This document shows, in pieces, positions 34,327 to 43,159 of a stretch of 64,000 nucleotides of DNA (positions within the stretch are counted from its first letter, which is position 1; each line of letters starts with the position of its first letter). The stretch is from contig JAFIFX010000002.1 of NCBI GenBank assembly GCA_020831805.1, positions 248,001-312,000 of the forward strand, in the 5' to 3' direction. Both the position numbers and the translations under genes were made by a program. Below the pieces are notes generated by a model that searched no databases, had not been told where the DNA came from, and was given only the letters and a program-made list of their open reading frames with translations. Origin of the DNA: Planctomycetota bacterium (lineage in GTDB: Bacteria; Planctomycetota; Phycisphaerae; Phycisphaerales; UBA1924).

Positions 34327-35382
34327 TCAGGACTTGGGGGCGCCTGTCGACCGGCGTTCCACCAGAACCTCCGGCAGCACGATGTCGCGGTGCTCGATCG
34401 CGTCCTCGGTGGACAGGCGTTCGAGCAGCATCTCGCCGGCCAGCCGCCCCGCCTCGGCCGCGGGCAGCGCGACGGTCGTCAGCGGCGGGCTGGCCATGCG
34501 GCTGGGCAGCTCGTCGTTGAATGACACCACGCTGACATCCTCGGGCACCGAGCGGCCCAGGGTGTGCAATGCCTGAATCAGGTACGACCCGACGACATCG
34601 TCGAACGCGACCACCGCCGTCGCCCCCGCCCCGATGATGCACTCGCGGCAGTACGAGATCGGGTCGAGCCCGAAACCGTCCACGCCGGCGGGCGCGGGCA
34701 GACCGCGCTCGGCCAGCCCGTCGATCAGGGCGTTCTGACGCTTGAGCACCGCCGCGTGCCGGATGCCCCGGGGCGAGGGCCGGAGCTTGTCGAGGAAGCA
34801 GTACGCGAACCGCTCGTGCCCGAGCGCCGCCAGGTGCTCGATGGCCAGCCCGGTGCCCTGCGCCTCGTCGAAGGTGATCGCGTCGCCGCCCGGGCCGGCG
34901 TGGCCGTTGATGGAGACATAGGGCAGGGCCTGCTGCTCAAGCTCGACGACATCGGCCGGATCGCGGACCTGCAGGGCGATGGCGCCGTCGACGCGCCAGC
35001 TCGGCAGCTCGTGCCCGCCGTAGTCCGGGTCGAGGAAGGTGGTGCAGACATGCTTGCCGCCCGCCTTGAGGACGCGGACGGCCTCGGCCAGCGCGGTCCG
35101 GTTCACGCCGTCCGACGCCCACCCGACCACCGCGACCAGGTTGGTCTTCTTGGCGCTGATCGAGCGGACCATCGGGTTGGGCCGGTAGTTGAGCTTGCGG
35201 GCTGCTTCGAGCACGCGGCTGCGGACCTCCGGACGGACACGAAAGTTTTCCGTGTATCCGTTGATCACCCGGGACGCGGTCGATTCGGCCACCCCGGCCA
35301 ACTCGGCCACGCGGGCGAGCGTGACGCGTTCATGCCCACCGGGTTTGGTTCGGGCGGGGGTGGATCCGTTGGTGTCACTCAT
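34327..35382 (-). CDS. LacI-family transcriptional regulator
   Basis: The product (351 residues from MSDTNGS; an ATG 18 nt upstream is also possible, and neither has a strong ribosome-binding site) has a LacI helix-turn-helix at about 20-70 (VTLARVAELAGVAESTASRVING) with hinge RPEVRSRVLEAARKLNYRPNPMVRS. It ends with a periplasmic-binding-protein-like effector domain (about 80-340) including VVAFDDVVGSYLIQALHTLGRSVPEDVSVVSFND. Sugar-type effectors are usual for the family, but no sugar genes adjoin it here, so the target is unknown. It is divergent from the marR-RND operon. Confidence 0.88.
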   Translation of the reverse strand: MSDTNGSTPARTKPGGHERVTLARVAELAGVAESTASRVINGYTENFRVRPEVRSRVLEAARKLNYRPNPMVRSISAKKTNLVAVVGWASDGVNRTALAEAVRVLKAGGKHVCTTFLDPDYGGHELPSWRVDGAIALQVRDPADVVELEQQALPYVSINGHAGPGGDAITFDEAQGTGLAIEHLAALGHERFAYCFLDKLRPSPRGIRHAAVLKRQNALIDGLAERGLPAPAGVDGFGLDPISYCRECIIGAGATAVVAFDDVVGSYLIQALHTLGRSVPEDVSVVSFNDELPSRMASPPLTTVALPAAEAGRLAGEMLLERLSTEDAIEHRDIVLPEVLVERRSTGAPKS

Positions 35383-35400
35383 GGGTGCGTGGCCCGTCAT

Positions 35401-35773
35401 CTGAGCGGGTCTTCCGCTCGAAGTCACTGGTGCATGGCAGACAACCCGCCCGACAGCGGATCGTACCCGCTGCAGGGTTATGGTTGCGCCAAGAAACCAC
35501 CAGAATCTGTGCTGTAACCTGCGTGGCGACAAAGGAAAACACTTTCCGAAAGTCGTCCCAGTCGTCTCGCACTGCCCCCAGGAGATCTCGCTTCCACGGG
35601 GACCGTCCCTCCTGTGCGGCGGGATCGTTCAGATTTCACCCTGACGAATACCGATCGGGTTGACTCATTGAAACATGTTGAAATAATCCCGGGGCATACC
35701 GGGATAGACCCCGGTCCTGTGTCACCCAGCACCCGGACGACGCTCCCAACCCGAGAAAAGGCCTACATCACGC
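35401..35773. promoter_or_regulatory. 373-bp divergent regulatory region between lacI-type and marR-type genes
   Basis: No gene is visible. The stretch is the most AT-rich of this part and holds the marR-operon promoter (listed separately) and a 14-bp partial palindrome GGAAAACACTTTCC at 35534-35547 (GGAAA/TTTCC arms, 4-nt centre). The palindrome could be an operator for the LacI-type regulator; it lacks the usual central CG, so this is weak. Confidence 0.4.
35660..35687 (+). promoter_or_regulatory. Promoter of the marR-RND operon with an internal AACATGTT palindrome
   Basis: TTGACT and AATAAT (5/6 each to consensus) are separated by 16 nt. Between them lies the perfect 8-bp palindrome AACATGTT (35672-35679), exactly where a MarR-type repressor would block RNA polymerase. 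The transcript would begin about 80 nt before the marR ATG. Confidence 0.6.
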
Positions 35774-36349
35774 ATGACCACTGCCCAGCCCTCCAGCCCG
35801 GAACGATCCAACGCCCGCTCACCCCAGGAGGAGTGCCTGGAGATCGAACTGACGCCCCAGTGCGAGCTGATGCGGGCCGTCTACATCTTCTGCCACATGA
35901 TGATGCGGGTGGTCGATCGTGCGGTGGAGCCCGAGGGCCTGACCGGCTCGCGGTGGCACCTGCTGATCGTCGTGCGGGACTGCGGCGAGCCCCTGACCAT
36001 CACGCAGCTGTCCGAGCGTCTGTTCCTCTCCTCGCAGAATGTCAGCCGCATGATCGCCTCGCTGGAGGCCGACGGGCTCGTCTCACGGGATACGAGCGGG
36101 CCGGGACGCACCGTGCGGGTGGCGCTGACCGAGCACGGCTCGGCCCGGCTGGAGGCCTGCGTTCAACTGGCGGAGTCCTGCGCCGACGGGATGCTCGACG
36201 GCATCAGCGAAGAGCAGATGCGTCTGGCGACCCTGGTGCTCGAGCGAACGATCCTGAACACCGTCGCGTTGGAGCGATCGCTCGCGCAGAACGGATCCCA
36301 ATTGCACCGTAACGGGGAGCCGACCCACTCCCCGGAGGAGGCACCATGA
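35774..36349 (+). CDS. MarR-family transcriptional regulator
   Basis: The 191-residue product has a winged helix-turn-helix at about 55-130 (LTGSRWHLLIVVRDCGEPLTITQLSERLFLSSQNVSRMIASLE, wing at TSGPGRTVRVALTEHG) flanked by dimerisation helices. MarR dimers usually repress their own operon until a small toxic molecule binds. The following genes encode an RND efflux system and the first overlaps this one by ATGA, so this is very likely its local repressor, acting at the palindrome in the promoter upstream. Confidence 0.88.
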   Translation: MTTAQPSSPERSNARSPQEECLEIELTPQCELMRAVYIFCHMMMRVVDRAVEPEGLTGSRWHLLIVVRDCGEPLTITQLSERLFLSSQNVSRMIASLEADGLVSRDTSGPGRTVRVALTEHGSARLEACVQLAESCADGMLDGISEEQMRLATLVLERTILNTVALERSLAQNGSQLHRNGEPTHSPEEAP

Positions 36350-37542
36350 GTATGTTGCACCGGCTCGGCGTGCTGGCCCTCGTGGCGATGTCCACGATGG
36401 CCGCCGCGCAGGGGCCGCCGCCCGCCAACGCCCGTCTTGACGCCGTACGCGAGGAGATCGTGGCGCAGCAGCGCGCCGCGACCGGACAGATCGTGTCCCT
36501 GCGCCGCTCGGCGGTCGCCACCCAGGAGCCGGGCCTCGTGCTCGAGCTGGACCTCGAACCGGGCGATCTCGTTGAGCAGGGCGCGGTCATCGCCCGCCTG
36601 GACGACAGCCGCGCCCGGCTGGATGTGCTGCGGTGGGAGGCCCGCATCGAGGCGGACAAGGCCATGATCGAGCAGCGCGAGGCCGAGGTGGCCCGCGCCG
36701 ATCGCGAGCTCGAGCGCATCGAGCAGCTGGCGGTTCGCGCCTCGACCGGTCCCGGCGAGATGGACCTGGTCCGCACCGAGGTCCTGACGCGCCGGGCCCA
36801 GCTCTCCGAGGCCAAGGCGTCCCTGCGCGTCAGCGAGTCTGAACTGGCTCTGGCCCAGCGGCGTCTCGACGACATGACCATCCGCGCCCCGTTCAAGGGC
36901 CGCGTGGTCAGCAAGCAGACCGAGGCCGGCCAGTGGCTCGCCCAGGGCGCCCCGGTCGTCACGATCGTGTCGCTCGACCAGCTCGAGGCCCGCGCCGACA
37001 TCCCCGAGCGTTCCGTCGGCGCCCTCCAGCGCGGCAACGGCAGCATCAGCGTGTTCGTGCCCGCGTTCGGCCGCTATCTTGAGGGCCAACTGGTTGAGAT
37101 CGTTCCCGAGGCCGACTCCCTGAGCAGGCTCTTCCCCATCCGTATCCGCGTGACCGATCCGGAGGGGATGCTCCGCCCCGGCATGTCGCTCTCCGCCACC
37201 GTGCCCACGGGCGAGACCGGCCCCGCGCTGACCATCTCCCCGGACGCCATCCTCCGCAACCAGGCGGGCGAGTTCGTCTACTTCGATGCCGGCGGGATCG
37301 CCCAGGTCGCCCCGATCACCCGCCTGTTCAGCGCGGGTGGGCGCGTCGCGGTCCGCTCGCCCATGCTCCGCGAAGGATCCCTGCTGGTCGTCGAGGGCAA
37401 TGAGCGGATGTTCCCCGGCCAGCCGCTCAATGTGCTCAATGCGGACGATTTCCCCGAGGTCGCCCAGCGCCAGGCCGAGGCCGCGGCGGCCGCGGCGGAA
37501 GCCCAGAACGGGCGCAACCGTGGCAACGGGCGAGGGGGCTGA
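36346..37542 (+). CDS. RND efflux periplasmic adaptor (membrane fusion protein)
   Basis: The 398-residue product has a signal peptide (cleaved near AAAQ, residue 23), a lipoyl half-motif (LELDLEPGDLVEQGAVIARLDD), an alpha-helical hairpin of about 70 residues (heavily charged, LRWEARIEADKAMIEQREAEV...), a second lipoyl half (IRAPFKGRVVSKQTEAGQWL) and beta-barrel and membrane-proximal domains. It links the inner-membrane pump to an outer-membrane channel. No TolC-type gene is in the operon. The pump gene follows after 3 nt. Confidence 0.88.
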   Translation: MSMLHRLGVLALVAMSTMAAAQGPPPANARLDAVREEIVAQQRAATGQIVSLRRSAVATQEPGLVLELDLEPGDLVEQGAVIARLDDSRARLDVLRWEARIEADKAMIEQREAEVARADRELERIEQLAVRASTGPGEMDLVRTEVLTRRAQLSEAKASLRVSESELALAQRRLDDMTIRAPFKGRVVSKQTEAGQWLAQGAPVVTIVSLDQLEARADIPERSVGALQRGNGSISVFVPAFGRYLEGQLVEIVPEADSLSRLFPIRIRVTDPEGMLRPGMSLSATVPTGETGPALTISPDAILRNQAGEFVYFDAGGIAQVAPITRLFSAGGRVAVRSPMLREGSLLVVEGNERMFPGQPLNVLNADDFPEVAQRQAEAAAAAAEAQNGRNRGNGRGG

Positions 37543-37545
37543 TCC

Positions 37546-40500
37546 GTGGACATCGTCAAGTACTCGATCAGCAAGCCCGTCACCGTCGCGGTCGGCGTGA
37601 TCCTCGTGATCATGTTCGGCCTGATCGGGCTGTCCGCCATCCCCGTCCAGCTCACGCCCTCCGTGGACCGGCCGATCATCACCATCGAGACCCGCTGGCC
37701 CGGGCGCTCGCCGCAGGAGATCGTCGACGAGGTCACCAAGAAGCAGGAAGAGCAGCTCAAGAATGTCTCGAACCTGCGCAAGATGGTCTCGGTCTCGACC
37801 GAGGGCCAGTCGCAGATCACGCTGGAGTTCAGCATCACCGCGGACATCAGCCGCGCGCTGCAGGAGGTCTCCGACTCGCTCCGCCAGGTTTCGGCCTACC
37901 CCGCCGAGGTCGAGGAGCCGACCATCAAGGCCGCGGACGGCGCCAGCGAGAACGCTATCGCCTGGATCATCACCGACCTGCCCGAGGAACTGATCGCCAA
38001 ACACCCCGGGTTCGACATCACCACGCTGTACGACGAGATGGACAAGGAGGTCAAGCCCTTCCTCGAGCGCATCGACGGCGTCGCGGAGGTCAACATCTTC
38101 GGCGGGCGCGAGCGTGAGGTCCGCGTCCTGACCGACACCTCGGCGATGGCCCAACGCGGCCTGAACCATCTCGATGTGGTCAACGCCCTGCGCGGCGAGA
38201 ACCGCAATGTCTCGGCCGGCTCGATCGCCCAGGGCAAGCGGGACTATCGCGTCCGCCTCGTCGGGGAGTTCACCAGCCCCGACCAGATCCTGGAAACCAT
38301 CATCGCCTACCGCGACGGACGCCCGGTCTACATCAAAGACATCGCCACCGTGGAGATCGGCCACGAGAAGCGCCGCGGGTTCGTGCGGACCTTCGGCCAC
38401 CCGGCCCTGGCGATGAATGTCATCCGCCAGTCCGACGCCAATGTCGTCCGTGTGATGGAGGAGGTCCGAATCCGCCTCGACGATGTCCGGGCGGATATCC
38501 TGCCCAATCTCGGCGGCGTGACCGAGGGCGGCCCCGTCGGCCCGGACCTGCGCATGCGCCAGGTCTACGACGAGACCGAGTACATCCACTCCGCCGTTTC
38601 GCTCGTGACCACCAACCTCTACATCGGCGGGGCGATCGCCGGTGTCGTGCTGATGGTCTTCCTGCGCAACCTCCGTCCGACCGCCATCGTGCTCATGGCC
38701 ATCCCGATCTCCGTCATCGGCACCTTCCTGGTGATGGTGGCGATGGGGCGTACGCTCAATGTCATCTCGCTGGCGGGGCTGGCCTTCGCGGTCGGTCTGG
38801 TCGTGGACAACGCGATCGTGGTCCTCGAGAACATCTTCAGGCGCCTCCAGCTCGGTGAACCGCCGGCCCAGGCCGCGTGGCAGGGCGGCAAGGAGGTCTG
38901 GGGCGCGATCTTTGCCTCCACACTGACCACCATCGCGGTGTTCATCCCCGTGCTGACCATCCAGGAGGAGGCCGGCCAGCTCTTCCGTGACATCACCCTC
39001 GCTGTGGTCGCCGCCGTCGCCCTCTCGCTGATCGTCTCGATCACGGTGATCCCGACCGCCGCGTCGAAGTTTCTTTCGTCCGCCAAGCCGCGAACGAAGC
39101 TCGGCCGGGGCGTCGAGTCGCTCTTCGGCCTGATCCCGGCGCTGGTCGTGTTCAACAAGGCCGTCGGCGAGACCGTCCGCTGGATGATGACCGGCATCCG
39201 CGGCTGGACGATCCGCCCCGGCCTGATCGTGCTGCTCACCGTCCTCTCCCTCGCCGGCGCGTGGAAGCTCATGCCGCCGATGGACTACCTGCCGGCCGGC
39301 AACCGCAACCTGGTCTTCGGCGGCCTGCTGATCCCGCCGGGTTTGTCCGTCGAGCAACGCGAGGAAATCGCTCGCTCGATCGAGGGCGTCCTCAAGCCCT
39401 ACACCGACGCGGACGCCAGCGACCCCGCCTCGGTCGCGGCCCTGCCTCCGATCCCCAGGCGCGGCTACAACGGGGAGACGCCCGAGCCGTTCGATCCCGT
39501 GCCGGTCCGCCACTTCTTCATCGGCGCCTTCGGCCCGGGCATGTTCGTTGGCGCGACCTCCCAGAAGGAGCAGGTCGTCATCCCCGTCGGCCAGCTCGTG
39601 ACCAACGCGATGGGCTCCATCCCCGATTCCTACGGCGGCGCCTCGCAGACCTCCCTGTTCGGGCGCGGCGTCGGCTCGGGCAACACCATCGATCTGGAAG
39701 TCTCCGGCCCCCGTCTGTACCGCGTCAACGCCGCCGCCCAGTTCATGTTCGAGACCGTCGCCGAGCGTTACGGCTACGGCAATGTCCGCACCGATCCGGC
39801 CAACTTCGCCATCCAGGAGCAGGAACTCCAGGTCCGCCTCAACCAGCGCGGCCGGGAGCTCGGCCTGACCACCGAGGGCCTGGGCGTGGCCATTCGCGCC
39901 CTCTTCGACGGCGCGTTCGTCGGCGACTACAAGCTCAACGGCGACACGGTGGACCTGCGCGTCCTGCCTTCGGGTGGCCGCCTCGACTACCTCGAACAGC
40001 TTGGCGACATCCCGATCGCCACCCCCGCCGGCCCGATCGTGCCCGTCGACACCATCATCGATTTCGTGCCGACCCTGGCCCCCCAGTCGATCAAGCGCAT
40101 CGAGGAGCTCGAATCCGTCTCCATCAACATCCGCCCGCCGGAAGGCCAGGCGATCGATGAGATCATGGCCTGGCTCCGCAGCGATGTGATCGCGGTCGCC
40201 GATGAACGCGGGCTGATCGACCGCTCGATGCGCATCCGGCTTGAGGGCACCGCGGCGAAGCTCGACGAGGTCCGCGAGTCCCTCTTCGGCGCCCGCCCGG
40301 AACGCGACGACGGCTGGCTGGCCCGCACCGCCAATCTGCTCTCGATCGGGATGATCCTGGCTGGCCTGGCCGCAGGCATCTTCGTGCTGGTGCGCCTCGG
40401 CGTGCGCAAGAACCCCGGGCAAAGCCTCTACGGGCTGTTCGGCCTGCTGCTGCTGGGCATGGTGCTGGCCGGCGTCGTTCTGTTGCTCGGCCACAACCCC

Positions 40501-41133
40501 CAGTTCCTGATGGCCAGGTTCGTCTGGGCGCTGCTGGTGACCTACCTGCTCATGTGCGCCCTGTTCGAGAGTTTCCTGACCCCGCTGGTGATCATGTTCT
40601 CCGTGCCGCTGGCGGTCGTGGGGGGGTTCGCGGGTCTGAAGATCGTGCATGTGATCTCGGTCCGTGATCCGACCATCGCCCCGCAGCAGCTCGATGTGCT
40701 CACCATGCTCGGGTTCATCATCCTCATCGGCATCGTGGTCAACAACGCCATCCTCATCGTCCACCAGTCGCGCAACTTCATGCGGGGCGAGGGCGTCGAG
40801 AAACCCATGCACCACCACGAGGCCATCACCGAGGCCGTCCGCACCCGCATCCGGCCCATCTTCATGTCCGCCATGACCTCCATCGGCGGCATGATGCCCC
40901 TGGTCGTCTTCCCCGGCGCCGGCTCGGAGATGTACCGCGGCCTCGGCTCGGTCGTGGTCGGCGGGCTCCTGGTCTCCACCGTCTTCACCCTGATCCTGGT
41001 GCCCCTGCTCTATTCCCTTGTTCTGGACATGCAGGCCGCCGCCCTGAAAGGTTTGGGCCTCGACAGTGGCCGCGAGGGGTCCGACGCGCCTTCGATGGGA
41101 GGGGATTCCGTCCCGAAGGGAGCCACCGCATGA
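37546..41133 (+). CDS. RND-family efflux permease, enlarged (1195 aa)
   Basis: The product starts at a GTG (MDIVKYSISKPVTVAVGV). It has the RND layout: TM1, a large periplasmic domain, TM2-6 with VGLVVDNAIVVLENI in TM4 (proton-relay Asp), a second periplasmic domain and the C-terminal TM block. It is about 150 residues longer than AcrB. The extra length includes a Pro-rich insert near 615-665 and two additional hydrophobic segments (LLSIGMILAGLAAGIFVLV and LYGLFGLLLLGMVLAGVVLLLG) placed before the helix equivalent to TM8. It exports small molecules, driven by protons. ChaN-like gene overlap (ATGA) follows. Confidence 0.88.
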   Translation: MDIVKYSISKPVTVAVGVILVIMFGLIGLSAIPVQLTPSVDRPIITIETRWPGRSPQEIVDEVTKKQEEQLKNVSNLRKMVSVSTEGQSQITLEFSITADISRALQEVSDSLRQVSAYPAEVEEPTIKAADGASENAIAWIITDLPEELIAKHPGFDITTLYDEMDKEVKPFLERIDGVAEVNIFGGREREVRVLTDTSAMAQRGLNHLDVVNALRGENRNVSAGSIAQGKRDYRVRLVGEFTSPDQILETIIAYRDGRPVYIKDIATVEIGHEKRRGFVRTFGHPALAMNVIRQSDANVVRVMEEVRIRLDDVRADILPNLGGVTEGGPVGPDLRMRQVYDETEYIHSAVSLVTTNLYIGGAIAGVVLMVFLRNLRPTAIVLMAIPISVIGTFLVMVAMGRTLNVISLAGLAFAVGLVVDNAIVVLENIFRRLQLGEPPAQAAWQGGKEVWGAIFASTLTTIAVFIPVLTIQEEAGQLFRDITLAVVAAVALSLIVSITVIPTAASKFLSSAKPRTKLGRGVESLFGLIPALVVFNKAVGETVRWMMTGIRGWTIRPGLIVLLTVLSLAGAWKLMPPMDYLPAGNRNLVFGGLLIPPGLSVEQREEIARSIEGVLKPYTDADASDPASVAALPPIPRRGYNGETPEPFDPVPVRHFFIGAFGPGMFVGATSQKEQVVIPVGQLVTNAMGSIPDSYGGASQTSLFGRGVGSGNTIDLEVSGPRLYRVNAAAQFMFETVAERYGYGNVRTDPANFAIQEQELQVRLNQRGRELGLTTEGLGVAIRALFDGAFVGDYKLNGDTVDLRVLPSGGRLDYLEQLGDIPIATPAGPIVPVDTIIDFVPTLAPQSIKRIEELESVSINIRPPEGQAIDEIMAWLRSDVIAVADERGLIDRSMRIRLEGTAAKLDEVRESLFGARPERDDGWLARTANLLSIGMILAGLAAGIFVLVRLGVRKNPGQSLYGLFGLLLLGMVLAGVVLLLGHNPQFLMARFVWALLVTYLLMCALFESFLTPLVIMFSVPLAVVGGFAGLKIVHVISVRDPTIAPQQLDVLTMLGFIILIGIVVNNAILIVHQSRNFMRGEGVEKPMHHHEAITEAVRTRIRPIFMSAMTSIGGMMPLVVFPGAGSEMYRGLGSVVVGGLLVSTVFTLILVPLLYSLVLDMQAAALKGLGLDSGREGSDAPSMGGDSVPKGATA

Positions 41134-42074
41134 CCCGATCCGTCGCCCGATTCGCCCTGGCCGCTCTGGCCCTCGCCGTACCCTACCTGACCGGCTGCCA
41201 GGCGCCCAAGCGTGAGCCCGACCCGATCGAGCCCCGCAGCGTGCCGATCTTCGCGGGCGACGCCTCCGGCGTGACCCCGTGGGACCGTGTCGTCGAGGCC
41301 TGCGCCGAGTCCTCCGTCGTCGTCATCGGTGAGGTCCACGGCCACCCCCTCGGCCTGGCGATCGCCGCCGAGCTGTACGAGGACATCCTCACCCAGAACC
41401 CCCGCGCCGTGCTCTCCATGGAGTTCTACGAGCGCGATCACCAGACCGCCCTGGACGATTATGTCGCCGGGATCATCTCAAGCGACGAGTTCGATCGCGC
41501 CACCTTCCGCAACGCGGGCAACAACCCCGAAGGCCACCGACGCATGGTCGAGGCCACCCGCCTCGCCGGGCGTCCCATCATCGGGGCCAACGCCCCCCGT
41601 CGCTACGCACGGCTTGCCCGCACCGACGGCTTCGACCGCCTGCGCGAGCTGCGCCCCAGCCAGCGCCGCCACTACCAGATCCCCGACGCCCTGCCCGAGA
41701 ACGCCTACGGCAACCGCTTCCGCGCCGCCATGAGCGGCATGGGCGGCCACGGCCAGATGTCCGGCGATGACCCCGTCACCCCGTTCCTCCGCGCCCAGAC
41801 CCTCTGGGATGTCACCATGGCCGAGTCCATCGCCGAGGCCACCCGCCTGGGCGAGCCGGTCGTCCATGTCGTCGGCCGCTTCCACGCCGAGTACGGCACC
41901 GAACCGGGCAAGTCCGGCCTGGCCGACGCCATCGCCGAACGCATCCAGCCCGACCAGCGCCTGATCATCATCACGATCATGGACACCGACGCGGGCTCGC
42001 TCCGCGTCGAGGATGTCGGCCGGGGCCACTTCGTGATCTATGTCGGCCCCCTGCCGCGGGTGGAGACGAACTGA
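41130..42074 (+). CDS. ChaN-family haem-binding/Tiki-like lipoprotein
   Basis: The 314-residue product has a lipobox (LTGC, near residue 22) and the ChaN domain: VVVIGEVHGHPLGLAIAAELYEDI, SMEFYERDHQTALDDYV and AQTLWDVTMAESIA, with conserved Glu and His residues. ChaN binds haem and is related to the Tiki metalloprotease fold; the true activity in most bacteria is unknown. Its overlap with the RND gene places it in the marR-controlled operon. It is convergent with fabG. Confidence 0.85.
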   Translation: MTRSVARFALAALALAVPYLTGCQAPKREPDPIEPRSVPIFAGDASGVTPWDRVVEACAESSVVVIGEVHGHPLGLAIAAELYEDILTQNPRAVLSMEFYERDHQTALDDYVAGIISSDEFDRATFRNAGNNPEGHRRMVEATRLAGRPIIGANAPRRYARLARTDGFDRLRELRPSQRRHYQIPDALPENAYGNRFRAAMSGMGGHGQMSGDDPVTPFLRAQTLWDVTMAESIAEATRLGEPVVHVVGRFHAEYGTEPGKSGLADAIAERIQPDQRLIIITIMDTDAGSLRVEDVGRGHFVIYVGPLPRVETN

Positions 42075-42101
42075 GCGGCGGAGCAAGCCCGCGACATCGG
42101 A

Positions 42102-42842
42102 TCAGCACATCGTCATGCCGCCGTCCACGGCGATGGTCTGCCCGGTCAGGAACCCGGCCTCGTCGCTGGTGGCGTAGGCCACCGCCGCCGCGATGTCCTC
42201 GGGCGTGCCGAGCTGGCGGACGGCCATCATGGCCTTGACCCCGTCGATCACCTGCTGGGGCAGGTCCTTGGTCATGTCGGTCTGGACGAAGCCCGGCGCG
42301 ATCACATTCGCCGTGATGCCCTTGCCGCCGAGCTCGCGGGCGATGGTCTTGGTCAGGCCGGTCAGGCCGCTCTTTGCGGCGGCGTAGTTGGCCTGGCCCG
42401 CGTTGCCGACCAGGCCGCTGGTCGAGGCGATGTTCACGATCCGACCGAACTTGCCCTTCATCATCGGCCGCGCCGCGGCCCGGCAGGCGACGAAGACCGC
42501 CTTGAGGTTCGTGTTGACCACATCGTCCCACTCGTCGTCGGACATGCGGAGGATCAGGTTGTCCCGCGTGATGCCGGCGTTGTTGACCAAGATGTCGATC
42601 CGCCCGAGTTCCGAGGCCACGGACTCGACCATGGCCGCCACGGCCCCGGCGTCCGCCAGGTCGCAGGGCTTGGCGGTGGCCCGGCCGCCCGCGCTGGTGA
42701 TCTCGGCGACCAGTTCGTCCAGCGGCCCCTGCGAGCGGGCCACGCAGACGACATGGCGCCCGTCCCGGGCGAGCCGGAGGGCGATGGCGCGGCCGATGCC
42801 GCGGGAGGCTCCGGTGACGATGGCGATGCGGGTGTCGGTCAT
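42102..42842 (-). CDS. fabG: 3-oxoacyl-[ACP] reductase FabG
   Basis: The 246-residue product is a short-chain dehydrogenase with nucleotide motif VTGASRGIGRAIA, NNAG (LVNNAGITRDNLI), catalytic Ser (NIASTSGLVGNAG) and YAAAKSG (Tyr, Lys). The end (FLTGQTIAVDGGMTMC) is that of FabG. It reduces 3-oxoacyl-ACP with NADPH in the second step of fatty-acid elongation. It is the last gene of the operon; no acpP follows before the convergent ChaN gene. Confidence 0.94.
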   Translation of the reverse strand: MTDTRIAIVTGASRGIGRAIALRLARDGRHVVCVARSQGPLDELVAEITSAGGRATAKPCDLADAGAVAAMVESVASELGRIDILVNNAGITRDNLILRMSDDEWDDVVNTNLKAVFVACRAAARPMMKGKFGRIVNIASTSGLVGNAGQANYAAAKSGLTGLTKTIARELGGKGITANVIAPGFVQTDMTKDLPQQVIDGVKAMMAVRQLGTPEDIAAAVAYATSDEAGFLTGQTIAVDGGMTMC

Positions 42843-43159
42843 GGTTGACTTTCCTTTGGGTTAAGCCGCCACCAGCGGTCGTCGGTCATTTCTTCCGGGC
42901 AGTCGGCGGGATCCTCGATCCCGAGGGCCTCGAGTCGGTCAAACCAGAGGTCGCGCTTGCTGTCGCGGAGTTTCGCTCCGCAGAACGGACAGTACCGGAT
43001 GGTGATAGCGGACGCTCCGCCGTCATGGATAATGATTCCGTATTCATCAAACTGAGGACGATAGATCAGAATGTTATCTGCGCAGTCGTAAGGATCCGGG
43101 TGCAGAGGGCACCGATAGTTGATGTGGTACGCGATCGACTCGCAGCAATGCTGGGTCAT
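42839..43159 (-). CDS. Small DUF6980-like Cys-rich protein inserted between fabD and fabG
   Basis: The 106-residue product resembles a small uncharacterised family that I recall as DUF6980. Features: HCCESIAYHINYRCPLHPDPYDCADN, then FDEYGIIIHDGGASAITIRYCPFCGAKL, and DLWFDRLEALG...DDRWWRL at the end. The Cys pattern could bind zinc. It overlaps both fabD and fabG by ATGA, so it is translated with the fatty-acid genes, yet its composition is visibly less GC-rich. No role in fatty-acid synthesis is known to me. Confidence 0.75.
   Translation of the reverse strand: MTQHCCESIAYHINYRCPLHPDPYDCADNILIYRPQFDEYGIIIHDGGASAITIRYCPFCGAKLRDSKRDLWFDRLEALGIEDPADCPEEMTDDRWWRLNPKESQP

Noticed and set aside
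36163-40818. 1551-codon minus-strand ORF
   Set aside because: It is the antisense shadow of the marR, adaptor and RND genes; it is His/Asp/Gly-rich low-complexity with no domain, whereas the plus-strand frames are clear families.
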